This document shows positions 1 to 5,679 of a stretch of 8,653 nt of DNA, piece by piece. Position 1 is the first letter of the stretch. Each line of letters opens with the position of its first letter. The position numbers and the translations under genes are program-made. Source of the DNA: an uncultured Collinsella sp. (lineage in GTDB: Bacteria > Actinomycetota > Coriobacteriia > Coriobacteriales > Coriobacteriaceae). The stretch lies in NCBI GenBank assembly GCA_958421035.1, contig CATZKS010000086.1, forward strand, positions 1-8,653, given 5' to 3'. The notes under the pieces are model-generated. The model did no database searches. It was not told where the DNA came from and was given only the letters and a program-made list of their open reading frames with translations.

Positions 1-1174
1 CGGCGTCGACCGGCCGGCGTACACGGAAGTTGAGTTTGGTGAGCGCCATGGCCGTAATGCGTCCCGGCAGCGCGTAGCCCGCGATACCGGCAGGGGAGAC
101 CGTGAGTTCGCAGCCAGGCGTCACACCCGCGCCGCCACCCAGCGCCCACGCCGCCGCAGCTGCGCCAGCCCCCTCGGACTCGGTCGTCACGTTGTCGGCC
201 AGGTCGTGCACGTGCAGGACGTTGCCGCAGGCAAAGATGCCCGGCACGCCCGTCTGCAAACTCTGGTCCACCACGGCGCCGCGCGTGTGTGGGTCAAGCT
301 CTACGCCTGCGGCAACCGAAAGCTCGTTCTCGGGAATCAAGCCCACCGAAAGCAGCAGTGTGTCGCACGGAACAATGCGCTCGGTCCCCGGAATGGGCGC
401 CAGGCGCTCGTCGACCTGGCTCACCTCGACGGCTTCCACGCGGTCGTGCCCGATCACGCGCGTGACCGTGGTAGACAGATGCAGCGGAATGTCAAAGTCG
501 TTCAGGCAGTTCTTCACATTGCGGCGCAGGCCGTTGGCGTATGGCATGATCTCGTACACGCCCTCGACCGAAATCCCCTCGAGCGTGCAGCGGCGTGCCA
601 TGATAAGCCCGATGTCGCCGGAACCCAAAATGACGGCGCGCGAGCCGGGTTTGAGGTTCTCGATATTGATGTATCGTTGCGCCAGGCCGGCCGTAAACAC
701 GCCGGCGGGACGACTGCCGGGGATCTTGATCTCGCTGCGGGTGCGCTCGCGGCAACCCATGGCAAGGACGACCGCGCGCCCGGTGAGCTGCAGTATGCCG
801 GCAGGGCTCATAAGCGTGACGGTATGGACTGCGGTGTCTTCCGTAGGCTCGCCTGAATCAATCCCAAGCACCATACTGTTCAGGAACAGCGCAATGTCGG
901 TTGCGTGCACCTGGTCGATAAAGCGCTGCGCGTACTCGGGACCGGTGAGCTCCTGCTTAAAGTGAGACAGGCCAAAGCCGGGGTGGATGCACTGGCGGAG
1001 GATGCCGCCCAGGTGCTGCTCACGTTCAACGATGGCCACGCGCGCGCCGGCCTTTTGCGCGGCCAGCGCGGCCGCCATGCCGGCGGGTCCGCCACCGATG
1101 ACGACCACGTCGAAGGCTTGCGTTGCGACGGCGCTCGCCTCCGCGCGTCCGTCGTGCATATCAAACGTCGCCAT
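1..1174 (-). CDS. FAD/NAD(P)-dependent oxidoreductase, GlpB-like partner (3' end off the window)
   Basis: Reading leftward from an ATG at 1174, the frame is open for 391 codons to the window edge, so the C-terminus is missing. It has the two-dinucleotide-fold layout of pyridine nucleotide-disulfide oxidoreductase-like flavoproteins. An FAD-binding GGGPAG lies at residues 27-32, a second nucleotide-binding GSGDIG at 184-189, and the closing FAD motif GIFACGN at 312-318, followed by HVHDLADN. A Cys in RQCIHPGFG (residue 62) is typical of the partners of GlpA-like dehydrogenases. The start lies one base after the stop of the preceding gene (TAGgATG) with AAGGGGG upstream, so the two are translationally coupled and probably form one complex. 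In related operons this subunit shuttles electrons from the DAO subunit. The substrate cannot be read from the sequence; glycerol-3-phosphate or a 2-hydroxy acid are possibilities. The family is secure, the role inferred. Confidence 0.88.
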   Translation of the reverse strand, partial: MATFDMHDGRAEASAVATQAFDVVVIGGGPAGMAAALAAQKAGARVAIVEREQHLGGILRQCIHPGFGLSHFKQELTGPEYAQRFIDQVHATDIALFLNSMVLGIDSGEPTEDTAVHTVTLMSPAGILQLTGRAVVLAMGCRERTRSEIKIPGSRPAGVFTAGLAQRYINIENLKPGSRAVILGSGDIGLIMARRCTLEGISVEGVYEIMPYANGLRRNVKNCLNDFDIPLHLSTTVTRVIGHDRVEAVEVSQVDERLAPIPGTERIVPCDTLLLSVGLIPENELSVAAGVELDPHTRGAVVDQSLQTGVPGIFACGNVLHVHDLADNVTTESEGAGAAAAAWALGGGAGVTPGCELTVSPAGIAGYALPGRITAMALTKLNFRVRRPVDA

Positions 1175-1175
1175 C

Positions 1176-2633
1176 CTAGCGCACCCCCTTCAGCGGTCCC
1201 TCAACCAGCCAAGATCCGGCATCCTCTAACAGCACCTCGCTAGGGTCGCAGCCCAGCTCGCGCGCCAGGATCGCCACCACACGGCTCTGGCAAAAGCCGC
1301 TTTGGCATCGACCCATGCCGGCACGACAGCGGCGCTTGACGCCCTCGACCGAAACCGCGCCCGGCTGGCGTCGAATCGCGGCCACGATCTCGGCCTCGGG
1401 CACCGTCTCACAGCGGCAGACAATCTGTCCCCACGCGGGATCGGACTCGATCAGCTCCTCCTTGCGCGCCAGCGGTGCGCGGTCAAAGTCGTCCGGCGCG
1501 CGGCGAATTGGGTTCCAGTCCGCCCGCTCGTGCAGCTCCACGCCCGCCTTGCGCATCACAAGCTCCATGCGCTCGGCAATGGCCGGCGCGCTTGCCACAC
1601 CCGGCGACTGAATACCCGCCGCCTGGAACAGCCCCGGCACCACGGCCGACTGCCCAATAAAGAAGTCGTTCGTACCCTGAATGACCGGACGCCCGCCGGC
1701 AAACGCACGCACCACGCGGCGCGTATCCAGGTCGGGCACCAGCTTGCGCGCGCCGGTCAGGAGCGCGTTGACATCGCCCGCGTAGGTCTGTGTATCGCCC
1801 GGCTCACGCACGGCGGCGGTCGCGGTAATCACGGTGTTGCCGTGTACGGTACCCGTGACGATAACGCCCTTCGATATCGGCGTCGGCACCGGGTAGAGCG
1901 GCATCAGCGCGCGCGGTTCCTTGTCCAGCACCACGATGTTGCCCTGGCGCCAGACCATCTGAAACTCCTCGGCACCGGCCATATGCGAGATGTCCGCGGC
2001 GCCGTTGCCTGCGGCGTTGATCAGGTAGCGGCAGTGCACGTCTCCTGCGGGCGTTGCCAGCGTAAAGCGCGCGGCTCCGTCATCCGAGCCGGCAACTTCT
2101 ATGGCCTCCACTGGCGCAGACCGCATAAACGTCACGCCGTTGGCCACGGCGTTCTCCAGCGCGGCGATGGCAACCTCAAACGGGTCGACAAACCCAGTCG
2201 AGGGGCACCACAACGCGCACGTTGCATTGGCACTGGCGCGCGGCTCTAATTCGTGGATGCGGTCGGGTCCGACGATCGACAGCTCGGGCACGCCGTTGGC
2301 ATGGCCATTGCTTCGCAGCTGCTCCAGATGCGCGCGGTCCTCGTCGTTAAAGCCCAACACCATCGACCCGGTACGGCAAAACAAAAAGCCCAGCTCCTGC
2401 GCCCACGTACCGTACAGCTCGCAGCCACGGGCGTTGACCTGCGCCTTTACCGTGCCCGGCGCCGGATCGTAGCCGGCGTGCACCAGGCCGCCGTTGGCCT
2501 TCGACGCGCCCAGCGCAATATCGTTAGCCGCCTCGACCACGCAAATGGACAGTTCAAATCGCGCGAGCTGCCGCGCGATGGCGCATCCGGTGATGCCCGC
2601 GCCAACAATCGCGATATCAAACGTTTCTGTCAC
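1176..2633 (-). CDS. FAD-dependent oxidoreductase (DAO fold) with C-terminal BFD-type [2Fe-2S] domain, GlpA/LhgO-like
   Basis: This 485-residue flavoprotein starts at a GTG, chosen because GGGAGG sits four bases upstream and the N-terminal FAD motif follows at once (IAIVGAGITG, GAGITG at residues 11-16). The DAO domain contains GLVHAGYDPAPGT, as in LhgO- and GlpA-type 2-hydroxyacid or glycerol-3-phosphate dehydrogenases. The last 80 residues are a BFD-like iron-sulfur domain: CRC at 406-408, then C443 and C448 in MGRCQSGFC, the expected C-x-C and C-x4-C ligand spacing. It probably oxidises a small hydroxylated metabolite and passes electrons through the cluster to the protein encoded immediately downstream. 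A third partner gene common in such operons would lie left of the window and is not seen. Substrate is unassigned. A 15-bp palindrome sits 18 bases upstream of the start and may be its operator. Confidence 0.9.
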   Translation of the reverse strand: MTETFDIAIVGAGITGCAIARQLARFELSICVVEAANDIALGASKANGGLVHAGYDPAPGTVKAQVNARGCELYGTWAQELGFLFCRTGSMVLGFNDEDRAHLEQLRSNGHANGVPELSIVGPDRIHELEPRASANATCALWCPSTGFVDPFEVAIAALENAVANGVTFMRSAPVEAIEVAGSDDGAARFTLATPAGDVHCRYLINAAGNGAADISHMAGAEEFQMVWRQGNIVVLDKEPRALMPLYPVPTPISKGVIVTGTVHGNTVITATAAVREPGDTQTYAGDVNALLTGARKLVPDLDTRRVVRAFAGGRPVIQGTNDFFIGQSAVVPGLFQAAGIQSPGVASAPAIAERMELVMRKAGVELHERADWNPIRRAPDDFDRAPLARKEELIESDPAWGQIVCRCETVPEAEIVAAIRRQPGAVSVEGVKRRCRAGMGRCQSGFCQSRVVAILARELGCDPSEVLLEDAGSWLVEGPLKGVR

Positions 2634-2650
2634 AGTGCCTCCCAGACGAG

Positions 2651-2665
2651 TTGACAGGCTGTCAA
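2651..2665. promoter_or_regulatory. Perfect 15-bp palindrome, candidate operator of the flavoprotein operon
   Basis: TTGACAG-G-CTGTCAA is a perfect inverted repeat with 7-bp arms around one central base, lying between the GTG start of the oxidoreductase gene and its upstream region. Such short symmetric sites usually bind dimeric repressors or activators. It also contains a plus-strand TTGACA with a possible TATCCT at 2672-2677, but the 15-base spacing is short for a promoter. No regulator gene is visible nearby, so the binding protein is unknown. Confidence 0.5.
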
Positions 2666-2930
2666 TAAGACTATCCTACGGTCTGCACACCCCCAGCGCG
2701 GCGGCAATGCGGCGAACAGCCCCGCAACTCCCGCCAACGGCAGGCGAGAGGAGACCCGGCACGGATGCCGACCTCGTTAGACCGCGGGCACCACCATCCA
2801 AGCTCGCGGTCGATGTCGCCGCCCGCTGCAGATTGAGATGTTTCTATCCGACCATGCCTGCGACCTGCCAAATCGTTAACCCCCGTGTTACACTAACTCG
2901 AGCTGTAACTACCCCGAAAGGTACACCCCA
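2666..2930. other. Divergent intergenic region with a run of four potential hairpins
   Basis: This non-coding region separates the minus-strand flavoprotein operon from the plus-strand zinc-ribbon gene. It holds four consecutive stem-loops: TGCGG/CCGCA (2708-2726); CTCCCGCC/GGCGAGAG with one mismatch (2728-2750); CGGCA/TGCCG with a four-base loop (2757-2770); and GACCGCG/CGCGGTC with an 18-base loop (2780-2811). A weak minus-strand promoter, TTGGCA (2866-2871) and GATAGA (2843-2848) separated by 17 bases, would give the oxidoreductase mRNA a leader of about 200 bases containing all four. On the plus strand TTACACT near 2888-2894 could be a -10 box for the zinc-ribbon gene, with a poor -35. 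I could not match the region confidently to a known riboswitch class on either strand. Confidence 0.35.
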
Positions 2931-3362
2931 ATGTCCAAGTACATTTCTGAGCTCATGTCGCCGCAGCTTATGGGCGTCGTCTATGCCTTCGTTGGCTTTA
3001 TCATCGCCCTGTATGTGCTGTCGGTCGTCTATGTGTTTATCGACGCTCGCCGCCGCGGTGCCAGCGCCTACGTGGCATGGGGCATCATCGCCCTCATTCC
3101 GTTTGTGGGCCTCATCGCCTACCTGGTCCTGCGTCCGCACTCCTACGCGGCCGACCGCGAGGAGCAGGAGCTGGACATGGCCCTGCGCGAGCGTCAGCTT
3201 GCCCAGTACGGCACCTGCCCGCAGTGCGGCGCCCCCATCGAGAAGGACTTTGTCGTCTGCCCCGTGTGCGACACCCAGGTTCGCAACGTGTGCCCCAGCT
3301 GCCATCGCCCGCTTGACGCGCACTGGAAGGTCTGCCCCTACTGCCGAACTTGCATTCAGTAA
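2931..3362 (+). CDS. Small membrane protein with double zinc ribbon
   Basis: This 143-residue protein begins at an ATG preceded by GAAAGG at nine bases spacing. Two hydrophobic segments, about residues 13-37 and 46-67, form a short hairpin anchor resembling the N-terminal region found in PLDc_N-type membrane proteins, with an R-R-R stretch (40-42) between them. A charged linker (about 73-92, possibly helical) leads to a cytoplasmic zinc-ribbon module with four CxxC knuckles: C96/C99, C110/C113, C121/C124 and C135/C138. The layout fits two four-cysteine zinc sites, as in double zinc ribbon (DZANK-like) domains. Proteins of this kind are common and poorly understood; a role in sensing or protein binding at the membrane is possible but not shown. 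It appears to be a single-gene transcript, separated from thrS by its own promoter. Confidence 0.85.
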   Translation: MSKYISELMSPQLMGVVYAFVGFIIALYVLSVVYVFIDARRRGASAYVAWGIIALIPFVGLIAYLVLRPHSYAADREEQELDMALRERQLAQYGTCPQCGAPIEKDFVVCPVCDTQVRNVCPSCHRPLDAHWKVCPYCRTCIQ

Positions 3363-3390
3363 CGCATCCATCGCTGGGCCGTTCGTAAGC

Positions 3391-3421
3391 CACGGGCCCC
3401 GCGCGTTACGCGCAGGCCGTG
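3391..3421. repeat. Compound stem-loop downstream of the zinc-ribbon gene
   Basis: Outer arms CACGG and CCGTG enclose an inner perfect hairpin GCGCG-tta-CGCGC (3401-3413). No T-run follows, so it is not a classical terminator on the plus strand. It may stabilise the 3' end of the mRNA or be chance pairing in GC-rich DNA. Confidence 0.3.
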
Positions 3422-3460
3422 CGCATCCCGCGCCCACACGATGAAGCATGCGTAGAAAAT

Positions 3461-3491
3461 CGCCCGCCGTGCCATTAAGGTGCGGCGGGCG
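3461..3491. terminator. Strong hairpin between the zinc-ribbon gene and thrS, possible terminator
   Basis: CGCCCGCCGTGCC and GGTGCGGCGGGCG form a 13-bp stem (two G-U pairs) around ATTAA. On the plus strand only CTTGTAT follows, a weak U-tract. On the minus strand the hairpin is followed by ATTTTCT, a better one. It sits immediately before the thrS promoter and probably closes transcription of the zinc-ribbon gene, perhaps in both directions. Confidence 0.5.
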
Positions 3492-3492
3492 C

Positions 3493-3520
3493 TTGTATAC
3501 CAAAGCAACCTGCCTATAAT
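3493..3520 (+). promoter_or_regulatory. thrS promoter
   Basis: A perfect TATAAT (3515-3520) lies 16 bases after TTGTAT (3493-3498), a poor -35 matching only in TTG. Transcription would start near 3527, giving a leader of about 64 bases before the thrS ATG. This supports the ATG at 3591 rather than any start further upstream in the same frame. Confidence 0.6.
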
Positions 3521-3564
3521 GATGCAAGTCAAAAACGCCGAGCGCATCGCACGAACTTGCATCA
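3520..3564. repeat. 10-bp inverted repeat in the thrS promoter/leader
   Basis: TGATGCAAGT (3520-3529) is mirrored exactly by ACTTGCATCA (3555-3564), 25 bases apart. The left arm touches the last base of the -10 box and the right arm ends 8 bases before the AGAGGAG ribosome binding site. It could be a leader hairpin or a paired protein-binding site controlling thrS. Confidence 0.5.
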
Positions 3565-3590
3565 GGCATCCGAGAGGAGAAAACATACCC

Positions 3591-5354
3591 ATGAAGGCAC
3601 TCTACAATGACGGTTCGGTGGCCGAGCTCCCGCAGGACGAGGTCACGCACGTCATCCGCCACTCCGCAGCGCACATCATGGCGCAGGCCATCAAGCGCCT
3701 GTACCCCGAGGCCGACTTTGCCTACGGCCCCGCGACCGACAACGGCTTCTACTACGACGTCGACCTGCCCGATGGCGTCAAGATCAGCGAGGACGACTTC
3801 CCCGCGATCGAGGCCGAGATGAAAAAGATCGTCAAGGAGAACCTCAAGTTCACCGTGTACGAGAAGCCCCGTGCCGAGGCCATCGCCCTTATGGAGGAGC
3901 GCGGCGAGAAGTACAAGGTCGAGCACATCGGCGACCTGGACGAAGACGCCCGCATCACCTTCTACCAGCAGGGCGACTACATCGACATGTGTGTCGGCCC
4001 CCACATCTGCTACACCAAGGCCCTCAAGGCCTTTAAGCTCACCGGCGTCTCGGGCGCCTACTGGAAGGGCGACAAGGACAACAAGATGCTCACCCGCATC
4101 AACGGCGTCGCCTTTGCCACCAAGGAAGAGCTCGACGAGCACATGCACATGCTGGAGGAGGCCAAGAAGCGCGACCACCGCAAGATTGGCCGCGAGATGG
4201 ACCTCTTTATGATGCGCGACGAGGCCCCCGGCTTCCCGTTCTTCCTGCCCAACGGCATGATCCTTAAGAACACGCTGCTGGACTACTGGCGCGAGATCCA
4301 CCACAAGGCCGGCTACGTGGAGATCTCCACGCCGCTCATCATGAACAAGCAGCTGTGGAAGACCTCGGGCCACTGGGGCCACTACAAGGACAACATGTAC
4401 TCCACCGTCATCGACGACGAAGAGTACTGCATTAAGCCCATGAACTGCCCGGGCGGCGTGCTGGTGTACGCCTCCAAGCCGCACTCTTACCGTGAGCTGC
4501 CCATCCGCGCCGGCGAGATTGGCCTGGTGCACCGCCACGAGCTGCGTGGCGCCCTGCACGGCCTGTTCCGCGTGCGCTGCTTTAACCAGGACGACGCCCA
4601 CCTGTTTGTGCGTCCCGACCAGCTGACCGACGAGATCGTGGGCGTGGTCAACCTCATCGACTCCGTGTACCAGAAGTTTGGCTTTAAGTACCACGTTGAG
4701 CTTTCCACCCGCCCCGAGGACTCCATGGGTTCGGACGAGGACTGGGCTCGCGCCGAGGAGGGCCTGCGCACCGCTCTGGAGAAGCTGGGCATGGACTACG
4801 AGGTCAACGAGGGCGACGGCGCCTTCTACGGCCCCAAGATCGACTTCCACCTGGAGGATTCGCTCGGCCGTACCTGGCAGTGCGGTACCGTGCAACTCGA
4901 CTTCCAGATGCCGCTCAACTTTGACCTGGAGTACGTGGACGCTGACGGCACCAAGAAGCGCCCCATCATGCTGCACCGCGTGTGCTTTGGCTCCATCGAG
5001 CGCTTCATCGGTATTCTGATTGAGCACTTTGCGGGCAAGTTCCCCACCTGGCTGGCTCCCGTGCAGGTCAAGGCACTTCCCGTCTCTGAGAAGAGCCGCG
5101 ACTACGCTCACGAGGTGTGCGCCAAGCTGGAGGAGGCCGGTATTCGCGTGGTCTGCGACGACCGCGACGAGAAGATCGGTTACAAGATCCGCGAGGCCCG
5201 CAGCATCGACCGCGTGCCCTACATGCTCATTCTGGGCGAGAAGGAGGTCGAGGCCGGCAACATCTCCGTCCGCGATCGCTCCAACGAGACCGTTCAGATG
5301 AGCGTTGACGAGTTTGTTGCCAAGGTGACCGAGGAGATCAAGACTCGCGCCTAA
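3591..5354 (+). CDS. thrS: Threonine--tRNA ligase without the TGS domain
   Basis: This 587-residue cytoplasmic class II synthetase charges tRNA(Thr) with threonine. The ATG is preceded by AGAGGAG at 11 bases. The N2 editing domain, which hydrolyses Ser-tRNA(Thr), is intact: HSAAH gives H24 and H28, and DMCVGPH gives C134 and H138. Catalytic zinc ligands are C286 (MNCPGG), H337 (NQDDAH) and H462 (MLHR), with spacing close to the E. coli enzyme. Motif 2 is HRHELRGALHGLFRVR (314-329) and motif 3 HRVCFGSIERF (462-472). The anticodon-binding domain covers about 488-587. The usual family length is about 640; here only 23 residues precede H24, against about 72 in E. coli, so the N-terminal TGS domain is absent. 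The DNA upstream in frame does not encode it, and the promoter lies at 3493-3520. Its own terminator follows, so it is monocistronic. Confidence 0.97.
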   Translation: MKALYNDGSVAELPQDEVTHVIRHSAAHIMAQAIKRLYPEADFAYGPATDNGFYYDVDLPDGVKISEDDFPAIEAEMKKIVKENLKFTVYEKPRAEAIALMEERGEKYKVEHIGDLDEDARITFYQQGDYIDMCVGPHICYTKALKAFKLTGVSGAYWKGDKDNKMLTRINGVAFATKEELDEHMHMLEEAKKRDHRKIGREMDLFMMRDEAPGFPFFLPNGMILKNTLLDYWREIHHKAGYVEISTPLIMNKQLWKTSGHWGHYKDNMYSTVIDDEEYCIKPMNCPGGVLVYASKPHSYRELPIRAGEIGLVHRHELRGALHGLFRVRCFNQDDAHLFVRPDQLTDEIVGVVNLIDSVYQKFGFKYHVELSTRPEDSMGSDEDWARAEEGLRTALEKLGMDYEVNEGDGAFYGPKIDFHLEDSLGRTWQCGTVQLDFQMPLNFDLEYVDADGTKKRPIMLHRVCFGSIERFIGILIEHFAGKFPTWLAPVQVKALPVSEKSRDYAHEVCAKLEEAGIRVVCDDRDEKIGYKIREARSIDRVPYMLILGEKEVEAGNISVRDRSNETVQMSVDEFVAKVTEEIKTRA

Positions 5355-5376
5355 GGCGAACTTCACAACAATTAAC

Positions 5377-5415
5377 AAAGGCGACCGTCCACAAAGGGCG
5401 GTCGCCTTTTTTCTT
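5377..5415 (+). terminator. Intrinsic terminator of thrS
   Basis: AAAGGCGACCGTCC and GGGCGGTCGCCTTT form a 14-bp stem with one G-U pair around ACAAA, running into TTTTTTCTT. The A-run before the stem means it could also stop transcription coming from the right. Confidence 0.92.
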
Positions 5416-5426
5416 ACCAAAATAAG

Positions 5427-5453
5427 AAAAGCCGCTGGTTGAGCGGCTTTTTT
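5427..5453 (+). terminator. Second tandem intrinsic terminator
   Basis: AAAAGCCGCT and AGCGGCTTTT pair around GGTTG and end in six T's. It lies 11 bases after the first terminator; the two are joined by a further palindrome, TTTTCTTA-ccaaaa-TAAGAAAA (5409-5430). It is symmetric enough to work in both directions and shields the polysaccharide promoter from thrS read-through, and thrS from any leftward transcription. Confidence 0.9.
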
Positions 5454-5466
5454 GTTGCACAAAAAG

Positions 5467-5482
5467 GTACAGGTTTTTGTGT
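5467..5482 (+). repeat. Left inverted repeat of the candidate switch
   Basis: GTACAGGTTTTTGTGT. It matches the right copy, read on the other strand, at 15 of 16 positions, the first 14 without interruption. It is embedded in a longer dyad starting at 5458. Confidence 0.8.
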
Positions 5483-5528
5483 GGGGGATATGGAGATGCA
5501 CCTACTGGCAGTACATTTGCGTAATCTG

Positions 5529-5557
5529 GGCAAACGCTGATTAATTGCTCGTATAAT
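5529..5557 (+). promoter_or_regulatory. Promoter of the polysaccharide operon, inside the candidate invertible segment
   Basis: A perfect TATAAT (5552-5557) is present, with only a weak -35 (GGCAAA, 5529-5534, spacer 17). Transcription would start near 5564, just inside the right repeat, giving a leader of about 115 bases before the antiterminator gene. No comparably good promoter reads leftward from the same segment, so flipping it should silence the operon. The poor -35 leaves room for an activator. Confidence 0.6.
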
Positions 5558-5572
5558 CTCGTCTGTCGAAAG

Positions 5573-5588
5573 ATACAAAAACCTGTAC
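5573..5588 (-). repeat. Right inverted repeat of the candidate switch
   Basis: Plus strand ATACAAAAACCTGTAC, the reverse complement of GTACAGGTTTTTGTAT. It differs from the left copy at one position. Its outer arm, GTACTTTTGCG (5585-5595), is almost repeated as GTACATTTGCG at 5511-5521 inside the segment, a possible extra half-site. Confidence 0.8.
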
Positions 5589-5639
5589 TTTTGCGACTGC
5601 GCCTAGCTGCGAGCGAGAAGCCTGTTCTAAACGCCCCTG

Positions 5640-5657
5640 CATTTGCGTGCATCGCAA
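5640..5657 (+). other. Small hairpin in the antiterminator leader
   Basis: TTGCG-tgcat-CGCAA (5643-5657) is a perfect 5-bp stem with a 5-base loop, 22 bases before the antiterminator start. LoaP-type proteins are known to act through a hairpin in the 5' leader of their own operon, so this is a candidate target. It is short and could be chance. Its left side, CATTTGCGT, also occurs at 5514-5522. Confidence 0.3.
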
Positions 5658-5679
5658 CGCCAAAAGAGGGGGCGAGAAC

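Larger units (their letters stand above)
5458..5596 (+). other. Candidate invertible promoter segment (phase switch), ON orientation
   Basis: Two inverted copies of a site sharing GTACAGGTTTTTGT bound about 90 bases that hold a rightward TATAAT. The left copy is CACAAAAA-ggtacagg-TTTTTGTG (5458-5481): 8-bp mirror arms around an asymmetric 8-base core. The right copy, on the opposite strand, keeps the core and the inner arm. Mirror arms around a short asymmetric core is the usual architecture of tyrosine-recombinase crossover sites, and opposed cores would yield inversion. The segment sits between terminators and an antiterminator-led polysaccharide operon, a context where phase switches are well known in gut bacteria. 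No recombinase gene is in the window. A pair of transcription-factor sites is the main alternative. Confidence 0.6.

Noticed and set aside
102..965. A 287-residue plus-strand open frame at the left end
   Set aside because: Serine-, arginine- and threonine-rich shadow of the minus-strand flavoprotein gene, whose motifs GGGPAG, GSGDIG and GIFACGN are read cleanly on the other strand.
1302..2249. A 315-residue plus-strand open frame across the oxidoreductase gene
   Set aside because: Arginine- and alanine-rich product with no recognisable domain, lying entirely opposite a gene with clear FAD and iron-sulfur motifs.
2708..2770. Cobalamin-riboswitch-like segments on the plus strand
   Set aside because: Short resemblances only; the expected GGTG...TCC segment and the full pseudoknot parts are not visible, and the downstream gene has no link to B12. 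Kept only as an unassigned structured region.
2782..2795. T-box-like GGTGGTGCCCGCGG on the minus strand
   Set aside because: It has an extra base and a G in place of the conserved A relative to the T-box core, there is no Stem I-sized leader before it, and the downstream gene is not an amino-acid-related one.
3480..3590. An upstream GTG extension of thrS
   Set aside because: The extension begins before the TATAAT box, encodes no TGS-like sequence and has no ribosome site, whereas ATG 3591 has AGAGGAG upstream.
2844..5501. An 885-residue open frame on the minus strand, antisense to thrS
   Set aside because: It mirrors the thrS codons: strong C/G third-position bias in a high-GC gene removes stops from the opposite strand. 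It runs across the thrS promoter and terminators, its product is a low-complexity V/L/H/A-rich string, and thrS itself is unmistakable.
5467..5588. The inverted repeats as ends of a miniature transposable element
   Set aside because: No flanking target-site duplication is visible, the repeats contain a crossover-like dyad instead of transposon ends, and the enclosed DNA carries a functional-looking promoter in the right place for the operon.
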